A DNA stretch of 64,000 bases from Cubamyces lactineus (taxonomy: Eukaryota; Basidiomycota; Agaricomycetes; Polyporales; Polyporaceae), in contig JACDTU010000004.1 of assembly GCA_022376465.1 (NCBI GenBank), forward strand, positions 1,798,001 through 1,862,000, given 5' to 3'. Shown here one piece after another: positions 36,225 through 46,329 of this stretch; the stretch's first letter is position 1; each line of letters begins with the position of its first letter. The notes beneath the pieces were generated by a model. That model worked only from the letters and a program-made list of their open reading frames with translations. It did not search any database and was not told where the DNA came from. The position numbers were made by a program, and so were the translations under genes.

Positions 36225-36284
36225 ACATAGCACGAAGCATTATGTGACATTACAGGCGATGTACATGTACTTTTGCGCAGATCG

Positions 36285-38715
36285 CTATGATATCTTGCGC
36301 CGTTTGCCCGCCCCGGGCTCTTCCAATGCCGCGGTCTTCCGCTTCACGCTCTCCACGAGGCTCTGAAGGCTGGGCTGCTGCGTATTGCTGTCGTCGCGCT
36401 TGGACGAGGCTGAATCCCGATTATGGGACGCCTTCTCCTGCTGCCGGCGCGAGCGCTCCTCCAAGAGCGCAGCCATGCTCTTCGTCTTCTTGAAACTATG
36501 GAGAGGTTGTCAGATGATGATCAGCATGCAGACTGGGGTCTTAAACGTACTGAGGGTTGCTGGGGTCGATGGCAAAGGTGTGATCCTCGAGGACAGCCTT
36601 GAACCGCTCATCCTTCACGTCGATCTTGAAGTTCTCCTGGAGGTCGGCATCCCCTTCATCCGCGCCCTTCTTCCCCTTTTTGCCCTTCTTCTTCTTGCCA
36701 CCCCGCTTCTCCGCACGCAGCACTGCTTTCATGTCGAAGTGCTTGACCTCAGCGTCGGGATTCTCGGACGCGGCGATGAGGGCAAGTTCTTCAGCGGTGG
36801 ACTCGACGCGTGCTGGCCGCTCCTCCGCGCCAGAGTCGTCGCCCTTGTCCTTCCGCTTACCCTTCTTATCCTTGCCCTTCTCTTTCCTCGACGGGACCTC
36901 CTGCTCACTTTCCTCGTCGCTATCACCGCCAAAGAAGTCGTCGTCCAGCCCCTTCTTGCTCTTCTTCTCGGCCTTGTCCCCCGTCTTTACCTTTGCTTTC
37001 TCGCGCAATTCCTCCTTGCGTTTCTTCTTCTTCTCCTTCATCTTCCGCTGGTATTTCTCCAATGTCGTCTCCTCCTTCTCGCCATCCTTCGCCGCGCTAA
37101 GACCAGGCGTGAACGTGATCTCCATGTCCACGTCGTCCTCATCGTCGTCGAACCCCTTGCCCTTACCCCAGCCCTCGGGCATCTGGTCCTCGCCGCCGCC
37201 AAGGAGCAGGGCGCGGAGCTTGTCGCGCTCGGCCGCCTTGGACTCTTTGCCCTTGCCTTTGGGCGCGCCAGGGGCATCCTCCTCTTCTGAGTCAGAGGAC
37301 GAGGCGATGTACGCGCGGAAGTCGTTCTCCTCGATCTCCTTCTTGCTGAGCACGCGGCGTGTTATCTGTGCGCGCTCGGGTTCGTCTTCATCCCAAGTCA
37401 GCTTGACCTTGGAGTGCCGAAGGGCCTGCAAGTCGGGGGTATAAGACACTGGTGATCGAGGCTGAGATAAGTTGACCTACGTCTGTAACGAACTCGACCG
37501 GTTTATACGGTGCGCTGAGATCGTCGGTAGCTTCGTCGCTCGAGTAGATGTCAGCGAAGATGAACAGCGAGGGTGCTTTGATGGGCTCACCGGAAGTCGT
37601 CATCGAAAGTCATGTCGTCTGGTACGAAACTTAGGTCGAAAACGTTGGCGGAGCGCTCGAGCTCTGTACCGTCGAGTTCGTTGTAGATATGTGATGCTGC
37701 TTCCACAGAATCGCATTCGACGATGGCGTAGTAGTATCTACAAGGGTATTAATGTCTGCACTCTCTTTCAGCACCTCACTAACATACCGTAGTCGCTCAA
37801 GCTGGTACTTCCGGAGTGCTTCCTCGTCGTAATCCTCCCCCTCGCCAGTCTCATACACGGTGCGCTCATTGATCTCCTCCGGGTTGAGCTCGCGTTTCTT
37901 GAATAGCTCAGGCGGTGGCCCCTCCTTCTCCTCTCTCGCCATGCGCTCCTTGCCGAACTCACTGGGATAAACCCGAACGCTCAGGACTTTACCCCGAACG
38001 ACCGGGGCGGAGGAGCTCTTCGCCGCCTTGTTGTTGGAACCTGACGCGACGGCCGCGCCCGTAGGGGAGACTAGGGACGAGAATATCTTGTACAGATGGA
38101 TCGCACGTACATGATCCCAATCAAGGTTGACGACCGCAAGGCGTCGCGTGCGTTCAACCTGACTTTGCTCAACCTCGGGATTGGCTTGGGCATATGCCGC
38201 AGCCTGTGCATCCAGTTCGGCGTATGTGTCCTCATCCAGATCTACCTCGGCGGTATCATCAGGCACCGGAATGGGCTGGGTAACATCGCGACCGAGGGTG
38301 ATGATGCCACCCGCGTCACTGTCATCGTCGCTTTCCGCGGCACCTTGACGATCGTCTTCTTCGTCGGAAGACTCGAGGAGGACTTCTCCACGAGCGTAAT
38401 CCGGTCCTGTCTTGACCTCCAACGCAGCCTCGTCCTCGTTCTCAAGGCGGTAGAACCTGCGCAAGTTCTCTTGCTCGTGGTCCTCTGCCAGAGGCCGCCC
38501 ATATTTGTCGACTCGTGCTGATGATCTCCGTGTGTGAGCAAAAGACGATGTGAGCGGAGATGGAGATGCGTACCTGTGCTCTTTTTGCCCTTCTTTTTGC
38601 CCTTGTCCTGGAAGATGTCCTTAAAACGTTCGTCTACGACAACCTTGTTCTTATCTTTCTTGATACGACGAAAGCGAGGGTCTGTCTTGAGGCGGGCGAA
38701 GCGAGGGTCAGACAT
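36285..38715 (-). CDS. ESF1: Pre-rRNA processing protein ESF1
   Basis: Nucleolar factor for early 18S rRNA maturation. The start at 38715 gives [20 protein letters not shown], the conserved N-terminus with repeated DPRF motifs and [11 protein letters not shown]. An acidic stretch follows, then the ESF1 core with [20 protein letters not shown] and [20 protein letters not shown]. After several introns come [20 protein letters not shown] and [18 protein letters not shown]. The Lys/Glu-rich tail ends in a NUC153-type motif ([20 protein letters not shown]) and [19 protein letters not shown]. Divergent from the repeat-peptide gene, start codons 456 bp apart. Confidence 0.93.
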
Positions 38716-39171
38716 GGTGGCTGAGAAGAGAGCAAGGACAGCAGCCAATCAGCGCGAAGAGCGGGCAAATTCCTAGAGGTGTGACACGGTCGTGGAGAGT
38801 GTGACATGCTGCGCTATATTGGGCGATTCGGAGATGGATGAGCAGGAGGCGCCGGAGAGTTGCCTGGCGACGAGGGCAGCTATCAAAAATGATACGGCAC
38901 GCGTCGCCGTTCTGCCAGTCGCAGGAATCTGAGCGTCTCCCGTTTCCCTCTTATACGCCCACCTCGTCCTCTTTCTCCATTCCCCTTTCTCGTTCCCTTC
39001 TCGTGAGTCTTCCGTCCCGTCCTCGCTGCGCTGAACGTTGTCCTAACGCCAGACAGATTCCACCTCGCGCCAGGCCGCAGGACGCATTCTATCGGTTGAA
39101 CCGATCACAGTCAGAGACTCAGAGCACTTCACTTCCTCAGCAACTTTTTCTAGTTCTTGCCCTACGACACC
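38716..39171. other. Divergent promoter between ESF1 and the repeat-peptide gene
   Basis: 456 bp. A pyrimidine-rich stretch at about 38935-39005 precedes the repeat-peptide start. No clear TATA box and no gene on either strand. Confidence 0.45.
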
Positions 39172-40029
39172 ATGTTCGTCTCCAAGCTCCTTAGCGCTGC
39201 GATCGCTGTTGTCTTCGTTGGACAGGCCATGGCCAGCCCCATGCCCATGCCTCTGCGTGTAAGAATCAAACTCATCTCTTGCCTCGAGCCATTCTAACTC
39301 CTCTGACAGCGTGAGTTCGGCCGTCGCGACCTTGGCTCCTTCGAGACCATCCAAGCGTACAGGCGCGCGGATGTGAACACCATCCCCGCCGAGGAAGCCA
39401 CCATGTCCCAGAACGGCGAGATTGTCAAGTTCACGAACAACCACAAGCGTGCCGATGTGAACACGATTCCAGCGGAGGAAGCCACCATGTCCCAGAATGG
39501 CCAGATCGTGAAGTTCGTCAACAATCACAAGCGCGCTGACGTGAACACCATACCGGCGGAGGAGGCCACGATGTCGCAGAATGGCGAGATCGTCAAGTTC
39601 TCCAACAACCATCGGCGCGCTGATGTGAACACAATCCCCGCCGAGGAGGCGACCATGTCCCAAAACGGCGAGATCGTCAAGTTCTCCAACAACCACAAAC
39701 GCGCCGACATCAACACCATCCCCGCTGAAGAGGCGACCATGTCCCAGAACGGTCAGATTGTCAAGTTCACGAACAACCACAAGCGTGCGGATATCAACAC
39801 CATCCCCGCTGAGGAGGCCACTATGTCGCAGAACGGCCAGATTGTGAAGTTCACGAACAACCACAGGCGCGCTGATGTGAACACGATTCCCGCGGAAGAG
39901 GCGACCATGTCTCAGAACGGTCAGATCGTCAAGTTCGTCAACAACCACAAGCGGGCAGACGTGAACACTATTCCCGCCGAGGTAGCGACCATGTCCAAGA
40001 ACGGCCAGATCGTGCCTTTCCAGAACTAG
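39172..40029 (+). CDS. Secreted Kex2-processed repeat peptide precursor (KEP-like)
   Basis: Exons 39172-39258 and 39310-40029 give 268 residues. The N-terminus is a signal peptide (MFVSKLLSAAIAVVFVGQAM, cleavage likely after ASP-proximal Ala). A short pro-segment contains Arg-Arg sites. Seven 28-residue repeats and one shortened terminal repeat follow. Each repeat starts ADVNTIPAEEATMSQNG, continues through an IVKF segment to NNH, and ends in Lys-Arg or Arg-Arg, the Kex2 cleavage site. Processing would release up to eight near-identical 24-26-residue peptides without cysteine. No CAAX motif, so it is not a mating pheromone precursor of the farnesylated type. Fungal Kex2-processed repeat proteins include surface repellents (Ustilago Rep1) and dikaritin RiPP precursors; which class this belongs to is unknown. 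Confidence 0.85.
39367..40026 (+). repeat. Eight tandem 84-bp coding repeats
   Basis: Units begin at 39367, 39451, 39535, 39619, 39703, 39787, 39871 and 39955, exactly 84 bp apart. The last is 72 bp before the stop. Units vary mostly at third codon positions. Amino acid variation is confined to position 3 (Val/Ile), 18 (Glu/Gln), 23 (Thr/Val/Ser) and the first basic residue (Lys/Arg), except in the last unit. Confidence 0.9.
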
Positions 40030-40417
40030 GATCGTGGTGCGTGGTCTGTGCTGTTGGTAACGAGGCATGTCTTCTGATTTGTTCGCGATCCCACAGGTCG
40101 ACGTGCCGTTCGTATGGAGGGGTCGTCTACGTTGACGCGTGTCGAACAAGGACTTGGTGCTGGAGGTGCTGCATGACTATTCTGATTTGCGTTTGTTGTA
40201 TCCCGGCCTCCGCCTGTTCCTTCGCGTGCGAAGGCTCCACGTTCATTTTGGAATTTATGATTGGTTCGAGATTGGGAAACTTGCAGGAGCGTGAGCTATC
40301 CGACATGCAGTCAGACGTTAACACTGTAGAGCCAACGTTATCCGACAGTGATGTTACATTCCGTTGCGCTGCGTACAAATATTCTCTCAGTGCGTCTCTA
40401 TGAGCGTTGCCGTCCTC
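40030..40417. other. Intergenic between convergent genes
   Basis: 3' flanks of the repeat-peptide gene and NudC. No gene seen. Confidence 0.5.
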
Positions 40418-41312
40418 TCACGAAATCTTGGCTTGGGAGAAGTCAAGTTCCGGATGCGCCTCTTGGAACTTCTTCAACGCCTGCAGCCAAAGATCTGAGA
40501 TCACGTAGGGTTGTTATGAACCGCACAACTGACCTCCATCTTCTTCAACTCATCGGAGGTGGGCTTGCCCATTTGCTATGACTCATTGAGCGGGTTTCAG
40601 CGCGCTGGGACTAGTTTAATTACCTTCTGCTGGTTGTCAAACTGTCTTGCGATGAGCGTACGTCCATTTGAGATAGAGGGCTTTCACTCACCATCATCTT
40701 CTCTACCATCCCTCTGCGAAGCCCGTGAGACGTGCTTGAGATATTACGGGCATACCGGGCACTCACCTGGTCTCACCGTCAAGATCGCTCAGTTTGCTAT
40801 TCTCTGGTTGGATCTTTGTCGTATCTATCTTGGGGTGATGCGTCAAGACGTTCTCCCACCACTGCTGCTTGTTGACCTTCTCCAGGTGAATGAGAACGGT
40901 CTCTTGATCCTCTACGATCAACTGTGAATAGTTGACCACAAGATCGTGAAGCACAGTACATACCGACCGTCCAGGTACTCTCGTCCACCTTTACGTCCTT
41001 GCACAGTTCCCCGGACATTATTGGCTCCTTGCCCTTGAGCCCTACTGAGAGCTTCTTCTTCTGGATCACGACGGCGAGATCGCGTGCGCGTGTGCCCTTA
41101 GGGACAGGAACGGTAATATCCACATCGCCGAGCTGTTGCGTCCATGAATAAGGCAGCGCTGTTACGCAAAGACCGGTCGGAACGACATATGCTCGGACGT
41201 GTGATCAGACGGCCATACCAGCCTGCTCTGCTGCTTCGCGCTCGCGATCGGCCTTGTCGCGCGCCTCTCTTTCTTCTTTGGAGAGCTTGTCGTAGTCGTC
41301 AGTGGCAGACAT
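40418..41312 (-). CDS. NUDC: Nuclear movement protein NudC (CS domain)
   Basis: p23-like co-chaperone that in filamentous fungi supports dynein-dependent nuclear migration. The start at 41312 gives [20 protein letters not shown], a charged coiled-coil-like leader. The CS domain contains [47 protein letters not shown], then [20 protein letters not shown]. The C-terminus reads [19 protein letters not shown] and ends DFSQAKIS before TGA at 40418-40420, the typical NudC tail. Five or so short introns. Divergent from the PIAS gene, starts 276 bp apart. Confidence 0.93.
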
Positions 41313-41588
41313 GACTGGTGTGGCTATTTTGCGGAACTAGGGAAAGAGCAAAGCACTGTCTGGTCAAGGAGACTGTGAAGATGAGCTGCTTTTCTATAGC
41401 AATGCGTCTTCGAATGCTTTCGAAGGTACTTTATGGGCGTCTTTCGGGCGCGTCATGCCACGTGCCCCAAGTAGAGGACCGGCAGTTTCCCACGGTCCAG
41501 ACGGCGAGCCTGTTCTCCCACTCTGTCCATAGCGCGACGTCTGTGCTTTTCGTCCCTCCCGCTCCCATCTGGTACGTCCTTTTCATAC

Positions 41589-44133
41589 ATGGCCAACCAG
41601 GATGCTTGGGCAGACTTCGATGTGCGTTTTTTCTCTCTTTATCGAGTGCATGCACGAGACGGGCGGAGGCTGACTCCGCGCGGCAACAGACGCTCCGACA
41701 CAACTTGAAGTCGAACAAGGTCGAGCAGCTCAAGCAGATCCTCACGGGCTTCAACGACGAGTGCCACACCAATCTGACGAAGACTGGGAAAAAGCAGGAC
41801 CTCATTGACAAGATCACGCGAGAGCTTGACAATTGGCGACGGAGCGATAGTGTGGATTATTGGTTGCGTGCAAAAGCCATTATGCAGCGGGTACGGCAGA
41901 CAGGGTACGTGCCCCTCCTTCTGGTCCCACCCACCATCTCCCCACCATGCTCCTAAGCGAACGTACTGACGTACGGCTGTTCCTCAGGTACTATGTACCT
42001 AGACAGAACGGCGAACCCTCCTATTCTTCCACACACACCCACAACTATGCGCCGCCACCGCCGCCACCCACCGTCGCTTACCAACCAGGCAGCTCCTCAT
42101 CCAACACAATACCCCGCTATGATCCATATGCACCCCCTCGACGACCGGCTGTCCCTGCGCCCCCAGCGAATCCGGCTGTCCCCGCGGCACCATCCGCACC
42201 CGCGATCCGCTTCAAGTACTCCCCATTCTTCAGGATAGAACGTCTGGTTTCACCAATCGCCGAGTGTCTTGGTATGTCCACAGTGGCTACATGGATATAC
42301 ATGCTCATAGTGCTCCTCAGAATCTGCAAATTCCATGGACCGTCGATCACAGTCCCTGTCTTTCACTCTATCAGAAGAGACCATCGCCAAGTTGGCTTCT
42401 CCTTCGTGAGCACGAATTCATGGTTGCCTGTTCTATCGCCGATGCTGATGGCAGCGTCTAGTCCCAAGTATCAACTACGACTGTATTGCACGTCCTCCAC
42501 ATTCTACTCGCCACCCGGCGCGTTTCGAAGTCCAGTCGTAGCGCCGTGTCCCATCGAGTTTCCGCCAACTTGCGAAGTGCGCGTGAACGGCATGCAATTG
42601 ACTGCAAATATGAAGGGGTTGAAGAAGAAGCCAGGCACTGCGCCACCGCCTGACCTAGGAAAGTCTGTCAAAACAGCGTACAACCAGACGAACCGGATCG
42701 AAATGATCTATGTCAACAGCCAGCAGCCAACAACACCAAAGGTAATCATCTTTTGTCGATCCACCTGGCCGCTTCATTCAACCCTTGCAACAGAAGTATT
42801 ATCTCGCCGTCATGTTGGTCGAGGTGACCACTGTTGATCAACTCATCGATCGCCTGCGGAAAGGCAAATACAAGCCGAAGGCCGAAATTCTTGCAGGCAG
42901 TAAGCACTATTTGGCGCGTCCATGATTCGTGGTCTGACATGTTCGTCGCCACTAGTGAGGAAATCCGTCACTGAGGACGATGAAATCGTCGCTGGGGCGC
43001 AGAAGATGTCGCTCAAGTGTCCGGTGAGTGCAAGCCCATTCAGCGTCGAATGCTCTTATTCATCGATATCCAGCTAAGTTATATGCGCATCACAACGCCA
43101 TGCCGATCATCGACCTGCGTGCATCCGCAATGTTTCGATGCCATGTCGTGGTTCTCGGTCATGGAACAAACGACTACATGGATGTGTCCAGTATGCGAGA
43201 AGGTTTTGAACGTTGAGGACCTCATCATCGACGGGTGGGCGTTTTTGCTAATCCCGATTGGGTCCTGATTGTATCTTAGCGCTAACCGGGCGGAACTACA
43301 GGTACTTCGACGACATCTTGAAGAGCACGCCGGAGAGTGTGGAAGACGTGATTGTGGAGGCAGATGGACAGTGGCATACTGAAGACAACAAGTTCGGCTC
43401 TGCAGAATGGGTGGCGACTCATCCCACCCCCACGAAGCCTGCCAGCCCGTTGAAGCGGGCACCGTCGCCTGTCAAGCCGGTCGTGAACAGTATCAATGGG
43501 CGAGACAAACCTCGGCCGAGTAACGCAGAGATTGTCATCTTAGACTCCGACGAAGAAGACGAGGATGAAGGACGTGTGAAGCGCGAATTATCGCCTTCTG
43601 CGGAATCGGCTCGGTTCCCTCGCTCGAGTCAATCCATTAGCATTGGGGGTTCGCAGCCGCCTCGTTCGCAGGCCACCGACATCATCGACCTCACCCTTGA
43701 CTCGGAGGATGACGAGCCGCCGCCTCCGCGTCCTACCGTGCCTCTGACTAAGAAGAGGAAGGAGATGGATGAACTACCGTCTCCCACGGAACAGATATGG
43801 AAGAAGTCTCGCACAGATAGCGTCGCGTCATCCTCCGCAGGTCATGAGAGGCTAAGCATGCGCGGGCTTGAGCTCGTCGCGCCTCCACTCGCGACCCACC
43901 CGTCGTCTTCGCAGTCCCGGTATACCGCCTCGCAGCACTCTCCAGGCCGAAGTTCCGGGTCGCACTCATCCCAATCGTATGCCGGTTCCGGTACCCTCCC
44001 TCCGCCGCCATCTCTCCCTCGCCGTCCCCCCGTGCCATCACACGAGAACTATCGTAACAGCTTGCCTCTTCCGACTTCATACGCGCCTCGAGGGAGCGGG
44101 GCTGGCGCGTCATCACCACAAAGTTGGCGCTGA
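41589..44133 (+). CDS. SUMO E3 ligase, PIAS/Siz family (SP-RING)
   Basis: Transfers SUMO to nuclear targets. The 5' exon encodes MANQDAWADFD; after an intron the SAP domain follows (TLRHNLKSNKVEQLKQILTG ... LIDKITRELD). A Pro-rich linker leads to the PINIT domain (YSPFFRIERLVSPIAECL and later CEVRVNGMQLTANMKGLKKK). The SP-RING zinc domain has MSLKCPLSYMRITTPCRSST, CVHPQCFDAMSWF and WMCPVCEK. Acidic SUMO-interaction-like motifs EIVILDSDEEDED and DIIDLTLDSEDDE follow. The C-terminus is Ser/Pro-rich and disordered. Length and domain order fit Siz1/Pli1. Confidence 0.92.
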
Positions 44134-44687
44134 CCGTGTAAGTATGTGACGTTGTATGGGAGGATCTCTTGTCGTGGTTTGCGTTTCGGTCAATTTGTAC
44201 AAATTCGGTAGCGTAGAGTATCAGCCTATCCCTAGTAGTGTCCATGTTATCGTCGCTGTAATATTCATCGTGCTCTGTTCGCTGTCGACAGGTCGCGTGC
44301 GATGTGCATGTCAGTACTGCCTCGTCCGGAACAGTGATGGAAGATGAGCCTGAACAGTCGATCTGGCATGCGGAGGGCTGCCAGCAGACTGCCAGCGCAG
44401 ACGATAGTGACGGTGCCAGTGCGCGCTGCGATTGGGTGACCCCAGACTCCGTCACAATCGGCCAGACGTCGCCGAGCGTCCCGCCGGGTTTCTGGCTGTT
44501 TCGCGGCCCCACCTGATTGGCTAGCAAAAAATTGCACGGACCGGTTTGGTCGGCCGTACACGGAGTCCCAAATCCCGGCAGATTCCGAAAACGTACTTAG
44601 ACTTCGCACGCGAGACTTTTTCTCCTCCAACTTCTCCTCCCCCTCCACTCAGTCCTCCTCCCTCCTTTCGGTTTATCCTCCGTCAAA
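44134..44687. other. Upstream region of the ADP/ATP carrier gene
   Basis: 554 bp with a CCAAT box listed separately and a CT-rich tract at about 44620-44680 directly before the start codon. No other gene seen. Confidence 0.5.
44516..44520 (-). promoter_or_regulatory. CCAAT box upstream of the ADP/ATP carrier
   Basis: ATTGG at 44516-44520 reads CCAAT on the minus strand, 168 bp before the start codon. HAP-complex CCAAT sites are common at genes for mitochondrial proteins. Single short match, so modest support. Confidence 0.35.
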
Positions 44688-46046
44688 ATGGCCGACGCCA
44701 AGAAGGGCAAGACTCCCAAGGAGTTCTTTGGTGCGTATGCACGCCTTTCTGCACGGCTGCGCGTCGTGTAGCGTTGTGGGGGAATGGCGTTGATTGCTGA
44801 CCTGGCATTCGCGTACAGTCGACTTCATGATGGGTGGTGTGTCTGCGGTATGTACAGCGCCTTTTCACTATCTAGTCACGCGCTTACGACCATTTGTGCA
44901 ATGTAGGCTGTCGCCAAGACCTCCGCTGCCCCCATTGAGCGCATCAAGCTCCTGATTCAGAACCAGGATGAGATGGTTGGTAGTGACTGATTGGTGTACA
45001 CAGTACGTGACCGTCTGATTTATATCTGCCAACAGATCAAGCAGGGCCGTCTCAGCGAGCCTTACAAGGGCATCAGCGACTGCTTCGCCCGTACCTACCG
45101 TGACGAGGGTCTCCTCTCTCTCTGGAGAGGTAACACCGCCAACGTCATCCGGTACTTCCCCACGCAGGCCTTGAACTTCGCCTTCAGTGCGTGAACTATT
45201 TTGCGGTTTATGAGGTCATCGGGAGTCTGACGTGTCATACAGAGGACTACTTCAAGTCCCTCTTCGGCTTCAAGAAGCAGGACGGCTACTGGAAGTGGTT
45301 CGCCGGTAACGTCGCCTCTGGTGGTGCTGCTGGTGCTGCTTCGCTGCTCTTCGTTTACTCGCTTGACTACGCGCGTACCCGTCTCGCCAACGACGCGAAG
45401 TCGGCCAAGGCTGGCGGCACCCGTCAGTTCAACGGTCTGGTCGACGTCTACAAGAAGACCCTTGCGTCTGACGGTATCGTCGGTCTCTACCGTGGCTTCG
45501 TCCCGTCGGTCGTCGGTATCATCGTATACCGTGGTCTCTACTTCGGTGTCTACGACTCCCTCAGTACGTGTCTTGTTCTATGTTATGCAAACATAGCCTT
45601 ATCATTTGTACAGAGCCCGTTGTTCTCGTCGGTGCTCTCCAGGGCTCCTTCTTGGCGTCGTTCCTGCTCGGTTGGGGTGTTACCATTGGTGCTGGTCTTG
45701 CTTCGTACCCTCTCGACACCATTCGGTATGTGCATCAGCTAGCATGGTCACTATAAATGGTAACACAGTGAATTACAGTCGTCGCATGATGATGACTTCT
45801 GGTGCTGGTGTTCACTACAAGTCCATGTTCGATGCTGGTTCGCAGATCGTCGCGAAGGAGGGCATGAAGTCCCTGTTCAAGGGCGCTGGTGCCAACATTC
45901 TTCGTGGTGTTGCTGGTGCTGGTGTGCTGTCGCTCTACGACAAGCTCCAGGAGGTCCTCTTCGGCAAGGTCTACTCTGGTGGTATGTCTTCGGTTTCTTA
46001 GTGTTATGAGTGCGATGCTGATTATGTCGTCCCAGGCTCTGGCTAA
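44688..46046 (+). CDS. AAC: Mitochondrial ADP/ATP carrier
   Basis: Inner-membrane antiporter exchanging cytosolic ADP for matrix ATP. The start at 44688 gives [14 protein letters not shown], spliced to [20 protein letters not shown]. Three mitochondrial carrier repeats are present, each with a PX[DE]XX[RK]-type motif: [14 protein letters not shown] and PLDTIRRR. The nucleotide carrier signature RRRMMM spans an intron junction near 45728/45779. The tiny last exon completes SGGSG-like GGSG before TAA at 46044-46046. About eight exons with short introns. Confidence 0.96.
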
Positions 46047-46329
46047 ACGTTTACGTCTTTGCGGACCTTATACACTGTATCAGCCTCATAGTACTAGCGT
46101 TTCATGCGTTACGAGCTTTCGCAATAGACCTTGTCCCTTACTTATCCTCTGCTGGTTTCGCATCCGTCTGGCGTAGGGAATATTACCATCTAAGTACACG
46201 TAGTAGACTCGAAATCGAGAGATTTCTTATACCACTTCCAACGCTAGGCGCCCGATCGGAGGTGGTCCATGGTTGATCGAGCTCAGCCGAGTGCTGTATT
46301 CCTCGACTACTCCTCCTTGTCTCCGTTCC

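Noticed and set aside
36385..37444. Long plus-strand frames (about 300 codons) opposite ESF1
   Set aside because: Leu/Phe/Ser-rich antisense of a Lys/Glu-rich coding exon; would look membrane-like only by base complementarity.
39367..40026. CRISPR-like or satellite array
   Set aside because: The units are contiguous with no unique spacers, keep an exact codon multiple and encode a secreted protein.
39172..40029. Mating pheromone precursor
   Set aside because: No C-terminal CAAX box, and basidiomycete pheromone precursors are short without a classical signal peptide.
39043..40149. A 368-codon open frame on the minus strand across the repeat-peptide gene
   Set aside because: It is the antisense shadow of the 84-bp repeats; a repeated unit with no stop in that frame stays open by chance. 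No start context or domain, and the plus strand has a signal peptide and splice sites.
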